A stretch of 64,000 bases of DNA from Polytrichum commune (GCA_950295325.1 OX485805.1:3968501-4032500), one strand, 5' to 3'. Counted from the stretch's first letter, positions 1 through 12,499 are shown. The notes: generated from the letters alone by a model not told the origin. Program-made: numbers and translations.

Positions 1-187
1 ATTTACATAAATAGTTATAAAGGATATAGGAATGTGTACCTCCGAATAGTAAATGACACTAGATATTGTATTTAGTGTAGTTAACAAGCGAGTAACGTTA
101 CGGCCACCTTGATTGGGCCCGAAGTTAGGGTTGAAATCCCACATATTTCGGTTAATGCTTGTGGCTACCCCGTGATAGTGTTTCTAC
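1..187. repeat. Segmental duplicate, copy 1 (partner at 47930-48116)
   Basis: These 187 bases recur in the same orientation at 47930-48116 with three substitutions and no gaps. The similarity stops at 187/48116, and copy 1 may continue beyond the window edge. It contains a small palindrome of the type ACACTA..TAGTGT (about 48-70) that resembles the ends of the MITEs found elsewhere in the window. No coding potential was seen. Confidence 0.93.
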
Positions 188-440
188 AGTTGTAATTCTC
201 TTTGTTTGTTTGTGGCTAGCTAGCTAGCTAGCTAAACGAGTGAGGAACACCGCAACCTCCTTGATTGGGCGCGAAAATGTTGCGAAATCCACATTATTTT
301 GATGACGTTGTTTTGTGACGTGGGGTTGCACCAAGTGATGATTGAGTGCCTCATTAACAACTAACAAGTGAGCATTGCCATGGCCGCCTTGATCGGCCCC
401 ACAAATATCGTTGAACCCGCATTGCTTCGATAAAGGATTC
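81..440. repeat. Three degenerate tandem units
   Basis: Units starting near 81, 234 and 359 share the order 'AACAAG/CGAGTGAG - GCC(A/G)CCTTGAT(T/C)GG - GTTG(A)AAxCC(A)CA - TTTCG/TTTTGATGA'. They are strongly diverged, with a period of about 125-150 bp. Only the first unit is present in the 47.9-kb duplicate. The function is unknown. Confidence 0.5.
215..234. repeat. (GCTA)5 microsatellite
   Basis: Five perfect GCTA units lie just after the end of the duplicated segment. Confidence 0.95.
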
Positions 441-2434
441 GTGACTTGGAAATGTGCTACATGATTGGGTGGCGTCTCCGGAGGCGCCCATGGAGCTTTG
501 GATATCGTAATTAAGTGAAACTACTCCTAGTCTTCTTGTTCAAGGTACGGCCGGATTTATTCACAATCTCCTACACAAACGGAAGAGCCTTGCACGACCT
601 CAAGGGCAATATCCAAATTGTTCATGGAGAAGACTAGCACCAAGGTAGAGGCATCCACAAGTTATCCCATGCTACTACTACTACCTCCACCTAACTAAGG
701 CTAACGGCACACGCACCCAAGGAGATAGGAAACACACCGAGGTTGGCTATGGCGGGGCTTGAGGTTGCGAGCGATTTGGGGCCCATGAAGCCTTGCTCAA
801 CGTCATGACAATCATCAAGGCAACACAAAGCTAGAGTATACTAGCTACGCATTCTCTCAAATCTTGTACGTCCCGCTTTTGATGAAAGTGGTCTAGTGTT
901 GTTTTGCGAAATCGGAGAATCGGCAAAGTGTCTACCATAAGCTTAGATTTGCGATTTCTTTAGCGTAGTGCTATATATGGGGCTCATACATTCGTATTGT
1001 CTCTACCTTTCAAGTTGATATTTCAAGGGCTACATATGTAGAGTACCATGCGCACCTATGTAGTTAACTATCATTGTGAGGAGGTATCTCAGGGTAAGTG
1101 AACTTGGTCCCTTCAATCCCTAAAGGTCTCGGGGGTTGACGTCATAACGTGATTAAAGTATGAATTGAAGTTGACCTTCAACAGGTGGTTATGAAGGATG
1201 AATTTGAGGTTATACCCAAAACGGTTGGAATGAGGAGCAACATTGCTATATATTGATCACCACCAAATCACTTTAGAAGCGTTTCCTTTCAATTGTGGAC
1301 CTTTCAAAACGACCTTCAAAAATGATTTGGTGGTGATCAATGGCCATTCTCCAATGTTGACCTTTAAAAATCAAGATTTTAGTTTGATTGGCTAGTAGCT
1401 ACAAATGTAAGTAAGTTGCATGACATGGTAACTGGTTGAGGTTGGAAAAAGTTGTCATCATGGAAACCCTTGTATTTTTCTCCGTATAGTAAATTTGGTT
1501 AAAATTCAATGTGTAGTGAGAAAGATCTCAACTTTCTTATAAGTCGGTATTTAAAAAAAATAGAATGATGAGCAATTATGAACCTGAGGTACAAATCAAG
1601 ACTCGTTTTTTTCTTCTTTTTTTTTGGTAGTTTATTGTCACTGTATTATAGGAATTTCTTGAGAGGAAGAAATTTAGAAACAGAGGGACCCTTATACCAC
1701 ACCTATGGAAAAACACTTTAAACTAGGGTAAACTCCATCTAGTCACATTTTACCAATATGATTTGAACTAGAAGCTTTTGGAACGCTCATGGGGACATCC
1801 TTGAGTTTTTCTCTTTGGATCGTGGCTAAGTTACTGTGCAGTTGGCTTTGGTTGTTCGATACAATCGTTAAGTGACATGCTATGAATGAAAAAACGTCCC
1901 AATCGATTTCTCATTGGAAAGTGAAATTGAATTGTGTATGAAATGAAGGATAAGATAATTCATTTTATACTCTACATATGTAGTGGAAACATAGATCACA
2001 TTGACCTGAAAATTGTAGTATAAATACACGACTTCATTTTCTAGCATGCAGTTAGTACGTATACATTTGTTTTTTTTTTCTCTATAAACTTCTCGTATAC
2101 AAGGAGGTATACTTTCATAGTGACCCATACACGCCATTTAGGTTTCCAACGAAGAGTCCACCCCTTGGGGAACATATAGTCCAATCTCATTGTACCACCA
2201 CCTTAACTAAACATCACCATGCGCCAGTCGAAGAATATGTGTAACCGATGAAGAAGAGTGGCCACATCACAAGGGCCACATACATTGCTAGGTACCTCTT
2301 AAAAGCTTTGACAGTTCCACTAATGTTAGTTGGAAAGGCAAGGACCGTGGTCACAAAGGAGCTGCTGCAAATACGACACATTGGGCTGTGGAGCCGGCCA
2401 TGGCCTGGGTTCGCATGATTGTCCAAAGCCCTTC
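441..2434. other. Intergenic, no gene recognised
   Basis: AT-rich DNA with only short stop-bounded frames. The only structure noted is an inverted repeat at 1253-1340. Nothing resembles a conserved protein. Confidence 0.6.
1253..1340. repeat. Inverted repeat, 18-bp perfect arms
   Basis: Arm 1253-1270 (TTGATCACCACCAAATCA) is the exact reverse complement of 1323-1340, with a 52-base loop. Weaker pairing extends outward (GAGCAACATTG against CCAATGTTGACC), so it may be the core of a small decayed foldback element. Confidence 0.85.
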
Positions 2435-2605
2435 ACCAAAAGAATGGGGAGAACCGGTTGCTAGTTACAGATGAACTGGTCGAGTTTGAGAAATAACCGG
2501 TCAAAGTTCAAGACTATTGGAAATTTACCCATCATTTGAGAGGAATCTATGGAATATACTTTAATATAATATAAAGAAAACTGAAAGATGTTAACATGTA
2601 ATTGG
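2435..2605 (+). repeat. Dispersed repeat family G, copy 1
   Basis: This stretch is alignable with 14475-14690 (opposite strand) and 29765-29930 (opposite strand). Shared blocks include GGAGAACCGGTTG / GGAGAACTGGCAG, then AGTTCAAGACT, then GAGGAA.CTATGGA. In the 29.8-kb copy the frame is open; here it is broken by stops. It is probably the relic of a coding mobile element, but the protein was not identified. Confidence 0.6.
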
Positions 2606-2662
2606 GTGGACTTGTGACACTAGGATGTTGATCGATTATGTCTCAAAATTTTCACAAACATT

Positions 2663-3000
2663 AGAGTTATCCTTTAACTCAACCGGAGTTTTAGTAGGGA
2701 ATTGGTTGTTTCGCATGCATAACTTTCCATGTTCGGTAAGTTGTGGGTGCATGCTTGGAGTCAATGTGGAGGTTTGAACGAAGGACATTCTATATTGGTT
2801 CATTGGGTATCAAACTCATTTTGGCGTCTCTTGGCATGCCAAAATGAGTTTGGTACCCAATGAACTAATATGGAAGGTCCTTCATTCAAACCTCCACATT
2901 GACTCCAAGCATGCACCCACAACTTACCAAACATGGAAAGTTATGCATGCGAAACAACCAACTCCCTACTAAAACTCCGGTTGAGTTAAAGGATAACTCT
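2663..3000. mobile_element. Foldback (snap-back) element family K, copy 1
   Basis: An almost complete hairpin: about 165-bp arms face each other around a centre near 2831, with practically no unique middle. Left arm begins AGAGTTATCCTTTAACTC and the right arm ends with its complement. ATT stands on both outer edges and could be a 3-bp target duplication. Copies 2 and 3 lie at 3047-3393 and 38862-39210. No ORF is meaningful; it is non-autonomous. Confidence 0.88.
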
Positions 3001-3046
3001 ATTACCTTTCACATAGTAGCTTGGGGAGCCATGATGATGAAGATAC

Positions 3047-3393
3047 TAGAGTTGTCGTTTGATTCAAATAGAGAGTTGATCGGCAGTTAGTTGTTTTGCA
3101 CACAAAACTTTTCATGTTTGGTAAGCCTGTGGTGCATGTTTTGGAGTCGGTGTGGAGGTTTGAACAAAGACTATTCTACCTTATATTGGTTCGTTGAGGA
3201 CCAAACGCATTTTGACATGCGAAGAGGTGCTAAAAGAAGTTTGGTCGCCATTGAATCGATGTAGAATGCTCTTTGTACAAACATGCATGCACTAACTCCA
3301 AGCATGCACCAAAAACTTACCAAACATGGAAAGTGTTGTATGCAAAACAACAACTCCCAACCCAAACTCTAGGTGAATCAAAGGACAACTCAT
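3047..3393. mobile_element. Foldback element family K, copy 2
   Basis: A second foldback only about 47 bp from copy 1, with the same arm motifs (GGAGGTTTGAAC, TTGGTTCgTTG, CCAAGCATGCACC). Arms are more diverged from each other than in copy 1, so it is older. Ends read GAGTTGTC...GACAACTC. Confidence 0.82.
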
Positions 3394-5970
3394 TTGGTGT
3401 GGTTTGTATTCTAGTCTTGTACAATCGATTTTTCAATTTGTCCCTCCCTCCGCCTCCTCACCAACAAAAAGAAAGAAAAAGAAGAAGAAGAAGATAATGA
3501 TGATGACGATGATGATGCTGCTACTAGAATGGACAAAAACCTTCACAAGTTCAAGTGATAAGCGGCCATGGTTGAACTCCGACCTCTTATAATTGGGCCC
3601 CCACCACTATTACGAAGGTAGAAGAAGTCTAGTAAAAACTTAACCCCCATAGCTCAATGATCCGTCTAGGAATAATTTGGGGCATTTGATGGTAATTACG
3701 AGGATAAAAAAACTTATATAAAAAAAACACTATAATATAATTGAATGTGTTCTCACCTTGAATAACAAGGGTCGGGGGTGTGAGACCTAAACCCCCACCC
3801 TTGTGCGTCGTAGTCTGGTGGGAGCTTAAGGCTCACATACACTTGAGCAAATTGTTTTAACCCAACAAATCCAATCTTCTCTTTCTATTCTTTACTCATA
3901 AAAATAACAATGCACACTTTCAATTCAAGAGCAAGAGATGGGTGTGTTCAGAAACTCTTCCCTATCTCATAGTCATGTCCTAATACAATTCCTACATCAA
4001 TCAAATCCTTGCTCATCACCCTAAGCCCTAACTATGTTGTATTAGCCTAATCACCTAATCAAGCTAACCCACCCAAAGTGGGTAAGGTCACCTCCCTTCT
4101 CCCCTAATTGCCTAACCCTTACTACCCTACTACCCCGTACCCTCTCTATCAAGCTTCTGTTGCAACCTCTAAGGCTCCTGCCCAGTCACCGTCCCCTGTT
4201 CACAGCAGCATTCCCACAACCTACCGGCCCTGCCCACACGGCCAGTGGCCCCTTACAACACCTGGTCACATCTCAGGCTTAGGCCCATTAACCACCCGCC
4301 GACCCCGCTGCTAGGCCAGTCGGCTACCCATCTCTCATCCCTATCTGCCACATGTTGGTGGCCACTCGCCCATACACGAACTCGGTACTGATTCTGCGGG
4401 AAAACCAGGGCCTCCCAGCAGACCCCTGAGATCTCTGCCCCTAAGAGCTTCGATTGACACCCTGCGGAACTTTTGTAATCTGTGACCAACTTCCACCCTT
4501 GCAGGTGAGAATTTCTCCCTTGTGAATGGCTCCTACAATGCAGCGCTCAACCTTCCACTTCCCTGTTTGTTACCTCCTGCTTCAAAGCTCAACCCAGGAA
4601 TGCAACATTCCTAATTCGTCACGTTTGAATGTTTTTCCCGGCCCATTTAGGCAACCAATTCTATGGGCTCCCTCCTGCATTCACGTCGAATTTCCACCCT
4701 CGTGTTGCCTCAGATGTGAACCTTGTGTGGCCTAGCAGCTTGGCCGTTTCCGGCCGCCGCCTCTGTGGCACGGTAGACAGTTCGTAGAGAGAGCCTTCGA
4801 AGCCCCTGGCCGAGGGCCTTCGGGACCAGCAACCCAGCTCCCGAAAATCCAGAGCCTCATCTCTTCCGAGGAGGCCCCCAACCCCTTAATTGAACAGTGC
4901 ATGAGCCTAACAAGGATAATCCCAAACCTTAAGCTTTTTGGCTGCCCTCTCCCCTAACTCTAAACTCAATTAACTAAGCCTCACAACTCTTAATACCTAA
5001 CACCCGCTATCATTAATCAACCCTGCTTTAATTCTACTAGTCTCACAACACTAAACGCACACACTCAATTCTAAACTTAAATTGCAATCCAACCCAAACC
5101 ACACTCTTTTTAAGTTTTTAAATGGAGAAATCAAACTAGGAGCCAAATCATAATGACTATTAAGGATTAACCACACCTGTGGGCACAATTTGGGGCTCAC
5201 AGGGGGCCAGCTTAAAGAGGTGGACATCTACTTGGAGAGAGGAATCATTGTATATGAGAGTACCTCTCATTCATCCAACATAAAAGCTCCAAAAGAGTAT
5301 GCAACCCCAAATGTTATTTTTTTAAAGTTGATTTGACACTTGAATTAGCTTCAAAAACCCCGACAACATGTACTCGAGGTCATTTGAGATGAATTGACAA
5401 CAAGCTTATAGGGATCAAGCTTTAATGATGGATGGATGGATGGATGGATGGATGAGAGGTACGCTCGTATACAAAACCGAAGGGGATGAGGACTGGGATC
5501 TTTTAGGAGAGATGAAAGAGCGACTTCCAAAAAACCTTATTGCCATTAGGAGTAATCTAACAGTGACTTGGAAGGCCAAACCCAAGATGGATATTATCAC
5601 TTGATGCCCCACGGGCCCTTGGGTGGGTTTTTTTCGCCTCCGGTGGTTTTATTTTCCTCCTTGCAATTGATTCCTTTCAATTTGTACCAAAAAGGAGAAA
5701 AGAAAAGAGAGGATAACTGCCGCCAATTGGCAGTGAGAGCTTAGGAGCAAGGCAGCTCTAGGGCCGCTCATATAATGTAGTCGAGGACCTTTTCCAAGGA
5801 TAGAATCCACGGAGAGCAAAGGACAAACGGAACCTCAAGAAACGGGTGGGGATAAGTAGAGGCCGTTGGCTAGGGCACACGCGTATGGCAACTATGGTAT
5901 GATACGAAATGAAATTGATTCAAAAGTCCAAGAAACGAGAAGATGCATGAGATTAGAAGTACACCGAGGG
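3394..5970. other. Intergenic, no gene recognised; GC-richer block at 4.1-4.9 kb
   Basis: Contains an AGAAGAAG-type purine run near 3480 and a C-rich stretch at about 4070-4880, clearly different in base composition from its surroundings. Frames in that stretch are short and not recognisable. It may be a decayed retroelement, but no motif supports this. Confidence 0.5.
5424..5455. repeat. (ATGG)n microsatellite
   Basis: About seven GATG/ATGG units occur in a row within otherwise unremarkable DNA. Confidence 0.93.
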
Positions 5971-6268
5971 GAGATCAAAAAGGCTATTCCACTAGGCTTT
6001 TAGAGTGCAGTGGTTTATGTGAGATAATGGCTAGTATTATCCCGATGATCAAATCTAGTAGAAAGACTATCTAGCGTTACACTCTGAAATAGGGAAAGAA
6101 ATAGGTCTCTCTATTGGAGGTGAGATCAAAAAGGCTATATTACTAGGCTTTTAGAGTGCAGTGGCTTCTGTGAGATAACGGCTAATATCATCCCAATGAT
6201 CAAATTTGGTAGAAAGACTATCTAGCGTTGCACTTTGAAATAGGGAAAGAAACATGTCTCTCTATTGG
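5971..6268. repeat. Two-copy tandem repeat, 151-bp period, in the LINE tail
   Basis: GAGATCAAAAAGGCTA starts at 5971 and again at 6122, and each unit runs to GTCTCTCTATTGGAG. The copies differ at a modest number of sites, so the duplication happened after or during insertion. Each unit carries the minus-strand LTEATAL-encoding tail. Confidence 0.88.
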
Positions 6269-6543
6269 AGTTGTAAAGGGGACTTTCCAACACAAAGTGT
6301 GCCCCGTTTTCAATTACATTGCAACAACAAAAGTGGCACAATTTTAATTATTTCTAAGGATTATGATGTCGGTCGCCGACCAATCTCAATGGTGAGTCTA
6401 TGACTTGAGGTGTGGTAAGCATCAATGATATTTTGTTGGGATGGTGGAACTGGTTGCTTTAAGTACAATTCAAATTCATAATTGGGAAAGTTTTCGAGGT
6501 GGAGGTAGTCTAGTTCTTTCGTGTGAAGCGGAAGGAGTTTCAT
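5971..6543 (-). mobile_element. LINE (non-LTR retrotransposon) 3'-end fragment
   Basis: Read on the minus strand, the first part (6543 down to about 6361) encodes ...QQNIIDAYHTSSHRLTIE-IGR. After a frame break comes LCHFCCCNVIENGAHFVLES-PLY, and further on FDHWDDISRYLTEATAL. This order (H-R-L-x-I-E-x-G-R, then a CxxC...H....C/S knuckle, then a short tail) is what I recall of the C-terminal end of LINE-type reverse transcriptases. Frameshifts and stops make it dead, and no reverse transcriptase core lies upstream, as expected for a 5'-truncated LINE copy. The tail segment is duplicated in tandem. A second copy of the tail lies at 18062-18155. Confidence 0.72.
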
Positions 6544-8102
6544 GCTTGAGCTAAAAATACTTGCTTGGGATGGTTTTTGGTGGTGTTGGGGTGTCAGGGG
6601 TTTTCCATTGAGGTAGTAGACTTCATGACACCTTCCAAATGGCTGTCATTTTGAGTGATTGTCTTCTATGAAAATGGCTTTGGATTTGTGGCAACCATAT
6701 TAGAAGGTCTAATAAAAACTAGTGTCCTCTGAAATAGGTTGGTTGTATTGTCCGAAGCGCGAGGATGGCCACGGGACAAAAGTATAGAGTTAACCCAACA
6801 AAATCATAACATCACTCAACTCCTTGGCTGCGTTCCATGAGACCATGTATCATGAGAGAACAAATATCCTTTAGTTCCAAGATCCCATGTTTATAGGGAG
6901 CACTCAGACTCTCTACCATGAAAGTTTCGACAAGCAACTAAAAATTCAAAGTCTTTTGATATCAGCCTTGTTCTTTAGAATAAGATCATCATTAGCTGAT
7001 TAGTAATGTTACGATCCATTCATAAGATTTTGTTGCAATATGGCTATCCTGTTGAAGATTACTGACTAATGTTTGCATGACAATCTAAACTAGGGAAGGA
7101 TGAAAGAGGGATCTAAGACTGCCCAAAGAAATGTTCTCAGAAGGAATTTTCAATTGAATTCTAACATGATTTGTAGCGAGGACACTAACAAATGAGATGT
7201 GATACTGATTTAAATAAGCTAAGTGAGCAAAGACAACAAACCCTCTCTACGATTGTGGAACAGGAAGGTTTAATCATCTCCATGTTTCGATAGCAATTTT
7301 GTGACCCGAGGTCTTGTAAATTGCTTAAATTCTTTTCACATTGAGATGATTCATAGATAACTCATCCCAGCTCAATCTTAATAAAGAAATTCAAGGTCTC
7401 TGATCTTAATTTTGGGGTCGAGTTTATTAAAAGGGAAAAAGAAATTGAACTGTAGATTCTTGAACTTTAACTTGCATGGCTTCTTACATGGCTGCCACAA
7501 ATCCTTGGCCTATGAAAGTAAAGGACCATGACGTGGCATATTGGAGTTTGTGGAACATGCATGGGTTATTCTTTTTATGTCATAACATTACTCAACCCTC
7601 GGGCTTTGAGGGACCATGAATATTTGGGGAATATGGCTTCATACATTTTGGTAGAATTCTCATGGACATGAGTTCCATGCTGACATTCACAATGTAGAGA
7701 TCTAAACACTATTGTTTTCAACCTTGAATACCTCCATTTACAGTTATGGGAACCTTCACTCAACTTTTTGTTAACGATAAAAATGCAAGGCAAGTTATTG
7801 TAGAAAGAGAGCAAGCATTGCATGTTGGATACTATCATGCAAACTCATCTAATTGGTATATGATATCTTGCATAAAAGTCATTATGTTTGGTCTTGCATA
7901 ACATTACTCAACAACGTGGGCCTTCAAAAATATAGCATTTGGATATTGGTAGTTCAATTTGAATCTAAGCCTCCCTATGTAAGCTTTTTGAGCATCCCAC
8001 TATAACTTTTTGAGGACCCACATAACGAGAATTGCACGTTGAGTAATGTTATGTGTGTGGTGACTTGATGCAATTGCATTAGTGACTTCACAGTCATTAG
8101 AA
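6544..8102. other. Intergenic, no gene; repeated CATAACATTACTCAAC motif
   Basis: The motif CATAAC(A)TTACTCAAC occurs at about 6810 (one change), 7580 and 7897, and in reverse complement at about 8038. It may mark ends of small unrecognised repeats. No coding sequence was recognised. Confidence 0.45.
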
Positions 8103-8967
8103 AATTGTGAAGGAATCTAAACTCGTCCATACTCCAAACACTAACTAACACTTTTAGCCCGGTTTTTCCCCTTGAAGTCCGACTCTCATTTTTTACGCCA
8201 CTTCTCCCTTCCATTATAAAGTGCGCCACACTATTTCTTGAAGCATCCTTAATTAGCATAAATTTGAAATCATATAATAACATATTGTTGAAAAAAAATA
8301 TCATTATATCATCTCCAACACTCAATTTTAGATGATAATATAATTCTATATACCATTTAATTCTCCAAAAAATTGTGTTCTAGATTAATTGTAATGAAGC
8401 ACAAATGGTGTCTTCAAAACAATGATAATGTGGACTCGTAATGAATGTTGTGCTCGAACTTGGGCAAATCGAGTAAAACTTTGGCTAGTCAACTTCAATT
8501 GATCTTTCAAATCAATCAACCCTTGGTTAAGTCTTAACTGAGGGGTGTGAGTGATTTATCCGTCAACTAACATGTTGGTTAGGTGATTCTCACTAGCTCA
8601 TATTGTTAGCTAATTCTCCTAACTACATTGATATGTGCAGTCAAGTTGCCTTCGCAAATTAGTTGCCTCCCTTGTCCATGCCAACTACCTTGGGTTCAAT
8701 TTGAGCACAAAACTTATAACTTTATGTTTATTCATTCATACATAAACCATAATTTGTTTTTGAAGTACATCTTGTAAATATGGTAGTAAATATTCATAGT
8801 AGTGTGAAATGTTCACAAGTTAGAGTGAAGCAACCTAATTGCACATATCAATGTAGGTGGTGCGGGGTTGCTTGACCGAGATTTTAGTTTTCTAGCATTT
8901 TGGTTAGCTAATCCTCACTAACTCATAACTTAGATGAGTCTTTTAACTTGGTGGTGTACGTGGACCC
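8103..8967. mobile_element. Large foldback family F, partial copy
   Basis: Matches the right half of the element at 10801-12499 in the same orientation: GAA..AATCTAAACTCGT, a CGCCAC/GTGGATTGCACC-type block, ACTTGGGCAA.T.GAG, CAACC(C)TTGGTTA, then blocks of TTAGCTAAT.CTC.CTAACT and a terminal GTGGACCC followed by TAA at 8968-8970. A further inverted repeat inside (CTACATTGATATGTGCA near 8622 against its complement near 8840) marks extra nesting. Strongly diverged and old. Confidence 0.6.
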
Positions 8968-8970
8968 TAA

Positions 8971-9649
8971 CATGGGTGTCATAGATCCTAAGCCCTCTAC
9001 ATGCATACATACATATATACATACCCATTTAATACATCACATGTGATATTATAATAATCCCAAAATATGCATGAAAATAAGAAGCATGTATACTCATATA
9101 ATCCTAGGGTTTTTAGCTTGAATCAAATATGAATTATAATATATGAATTAGAGACCTCATTTGGAGTTGGCATCCAAAAGAAAATCTAGAGATATAATTA
9201 GACCATATCCATACAGTTGAAATAGGGATCATAATACCAATTTAATAATTTTAGAAGTATTTTCCTACACATAAAAATAATAACCTTAATATAAATCAAC
9301 ATCACTTGATCCTAATAGGATTGTCTAGGAGTATGAGTTTCATAACTTGATGGGAAAGCCAAGAAAATTCATGTTATTCACAATACTACTTTCCTTAAAT
9401 AAATACTTTTGTGACAAAGAACATTTTTAGGGCTCCAACTACTTTGAGGTTCATCCATATCTTGGAGTTGCCAATAGATCATTTGATTGGTTGCTCTAGA
9501 TGGTATAGATCTTTATTTTTTCAAAGTGGAAGTAAATTATAATATAGATAAATATCTCGTACAAAAAAATATCTTTGAAAAACATCCGCGAGCACTATTT
9601 GGTTTCTTGGACATTTGGGGATAACACCAATTAAATAATCACATAACGG
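8971..9649. other. Intergenic, nothing recognised
   Basis: Very AT-rich, with short CATACATA-type runs near 9001-9030. No open frame of interest. Confidence 0.6.
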
Positions 9650-10155
9650 CACCATAAAAGATGAAATGTTATGAAGAGAGCACTTTCTAGCATTGAAAGA
9701 GGTTTGAACATGATAGATGACCCTCTATATTGTTGCACTTAAATTGAGTGCCTCTCTAAATTTACATTAGGTAGTGTGGTATGAGGGTGATTGTTATGCC
9801 CTTCTCCTTCTAAAGTACACTAAATAGGATATTTAGTGTTGTTACCACCCTACCCTGCTCAACACTAATTTTCAATTCCTTGACAATTAGTGTTAGACAT
9901 AAATATGCCACTACCTTCCCCATTGCCACCTCCCTTATTATATCTTTTATTTAATATCCTTACTAACACTAAATTCAAACATGTAACCTCCACATATTAC
10001 CATAGTTGATATTTAGTGTTTGAGTTTACATTCAATGTTACTTACTTTCACATGGTTATTGATATTTAGTGTATGCATTCGTATTTATTGTATCAAACAC
10101 TAAGTATCCTAATTAGTGTAGTGGTTTGAGGGAGATGTGGTGGTGGTGGAGAGGC
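9650..10155. mobile_element. TIR element family E, copy 2 (interrupted by a MITE)
   Basis: Shares GCTATGAAGAGAGCA.TTTCTA, ATTGTTATGCC and GAGGGAGATGTGGTGG with the complete copy at 30853-31321. The left terminus is not recognisable; the right end is near 10150 (GAGGCTC next to TTA). The 305-bp MITE at 9816-10120 sits inside it, showing that this copy was resident before the MITE arrived. Confidence 0.65.
9816..10120. mobile_element. MITE family A, copy 1
   Basis: About 305 bp with near-perfect 15-base terminal inverted repeats (TACACTAAATAGGAT / ATCCTAATTAGTGTA). It carries several internal repeats of AGTGTT and ATTTAGTGT in both directions, so it can fold extensively. The nearest relative is 37361-37680. 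The TA on both edges could be a TA target duplication (Tc1/mariner style) or part of the repeat; the CACTA-like tip makes a CACTA origin another possibility. Confidence 0.85.
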
Positions 10156-10160
10156 TCTTA

Positions 10161-10797
10161 AAGCATCTCCAATGCTATCTAAAGTTCTCCTTGTGTCTCT
10201 ACTTTGGAGGGAGCGAACTTGGCATGATGACCACCACCACAACCCACCACATCACCCTTCACACATGCCAATGTAAATTTAGAGAGACCAAAACAAAGAG
10301 GACGCTCTAGTTTGAGGTAACAATACAAATGATCCTCTCTCCCTAATCCAACGTCTTTCAATGTTGGAAATTGTTTCGTCCTAACATTTCATGCATCATG
10401 CTAACTTCGACACAATCATAGACATCATTGATATCAATGCATGCAAGTTATTATGAGCTTCATCAAACGTTTTGAGATCAATATAATGTGATGCATACTC
10501 GGGGGGACACTTCACTATACTTTGTGTGAATGCGTGCGTTAAAGGGGTATTTAAATGAGGCTATCACATAATTGGAATATTCTCGGTATATTCTCGGTAT
10601 ATTCTATGATTATTCCTTACTTGAATTTTAAGCATCCTATATTACATCTAATTTTTCTAGCTTTTATTGCTCGTGAATAAAATACACCCTATGTTTTAAC
10701 GCATCATGTTTACTAATTTGCCTATGTGTCCTCCCCGAGGATGCATAGAATGGTATTTGGCATTGAAATTGTCGCGGCCATCCACCAACTAGTCTTA
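10161..10797. other. Intergenic, possible small TIR remnant at 10160-10385
   Basis: TTAAAGCATCTCCAATGCTATC at the start resembles the E-family tip. The remainder is AT-rich without a gene. Confidence 0.4.
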
Positions 10798-10800
10798 TAA

Positions 10801-12499
10801 GGGTCGAGCCGCACCACTTAGTTAAGAGAATTAGCTAACCCACGAGCTAGTGAAGTAAGCTAACCAAAATTCTAGCTAACTAATTCATGGCCGCACCACC
10901 TAATTAAGAGAAGTAGCTCACAATATAAGTTATTGAAATCAACTAACTCAAATGCTAGCTAAGTTACCGATCACACAGTTGCACATCCCAGTTACCACTA
11001 ACCAAAGGTTGACCAATTTAAGAGAGAATTATGTTGATAAACCAAATTTTTCGTCAAACTTGCCCAAGTTTTGAACATGGTACTATTTTTGAAACATTAT
11101 AATTTTGTGGCCCACACCATTTGTGTTTCATTATGATTAAAATATGTTTAAATACCATAATTATAATGATATCAATTTGGATGTTCCCATGAGATTATAT
11201 TATTTAGAATATCATATTATTTAGGAAAATGTAAGAAATAATGTGGTCCACCTCGTAGTGGAACAAAGAAGAGATGGGGAAAATAAAAGACGGGCATTCG
11301 AGAAAAAAAATGGGCTACTCATTTGTAAAAGTTAGTTAATAATAGGGGTTTGCATGAGTTTAGATTTCTTCACAAAAGCAAGGGTTCCAAAAGTTAGCTA
11401 TCTTCTAGTTTGATAACTTTTATTTGAATCTTAATTTTAACTAGGTGGTGCAGTTGTGAGATAGATTAGTTCTCATATAGGTTAAGTACTTGATATGTTA
11501 GATAATTCTCTAAGGGTCCAGCACATCCTAGTTAAGGCCTCAGTTAGAGTAAGTAACTTTAGTTATATTGCACCTGCACTGCCCAGTTAAGAGAGTTAAC
11601 TAACATAGGTAGCGAACCTATGTGAGAGCTAATCTGTTTGATGGTTGCACCACCTACTTAGAATTAAGGTTTAAATAAAAAGTTATCAAACTAGAAGTTA
11701 GCTATCTTTTGGGACCTTGCTTTTGTGAAGAAATCTAAACTCGTGCAAACCCCTATTATTAATTAACTTTTCCCAATGAGTAGCCCAAGCTTTTCTCTTG
11801 AATGCCCACCTTTCATTTTCCCCATCTCTTCTCCAATCTGCTACGAGGTGGATTGCACCATATCTTACATTGTCCTAACATCAAAGTTGAATGACAAAAT
11901 AAAAATTTAGTGATATAATATTACAATATCATTTCAAGGCTCAATTTAACACATAATATAAAAAATCTTATAATACTTTAATATACTTTAATCCTCATGA
12001 AATATAAATGGTGTGGGCCACATAATTATAATATATCATAGTTAGTGTCATGTTCACTACTTGGGCAAGTTGAGCAAAACTTTGGTCAGTCAAGCTTAAC
12101 TTCTCTTTTACATTGGTCAACCTTTGGTTAGTGCTAAGCGGAATGTTTAGCCGTGTGATCGTTTAGCTTGCATATGAGTTACTATAGAGGGCTCCCTATA
12201 TCATCTTTACATGTGCCGGAATGTAGTTTCCACGTGGGATACAAGTGGCTCATGGCAAATGTAAGCACAACATGCGGCAAATTGTGAGGGGATTTTATTT
12301 ATTTATTTATTTAAATTTATTTTTTGGTGTTGGAGTTGAGAGCCCTCTACAATAGTTGATTTCACTAACTCACATGGTTAGCTAACTCTCCTACCTAGGT
12401 GATGCAGCCATGGTCTTAGTTAGTTATAATTTTGGTTAACTAATCCTCACTAACTCGCAAGTTAGCTAATCCTCTCAACTAAGTGGTGCAACTGGACCC
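10801..12499. mobile_element. Large foldback element family F, 1.7 kb
   Basis: Left terminus GGGTCGAGCCGCACCACTTA and right terminus TAAGTGGTGCAACTGGACCC are inverted, each bordered by TAA on the outside (10798-10800 and 12500-12502). Long inverted arms follow: 10801-10970 against about 12340-12499, and about 10975-11480 against 11630-12165 (for example CTTTTGTGAAGAAATCTAAACTCG on one side and its complement on the other). Nothing inside is coding. The TAA duplication and GGG/CCC tips fit a PIF/Harbinger-type non-autonomous element. Confidence 0.75.
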
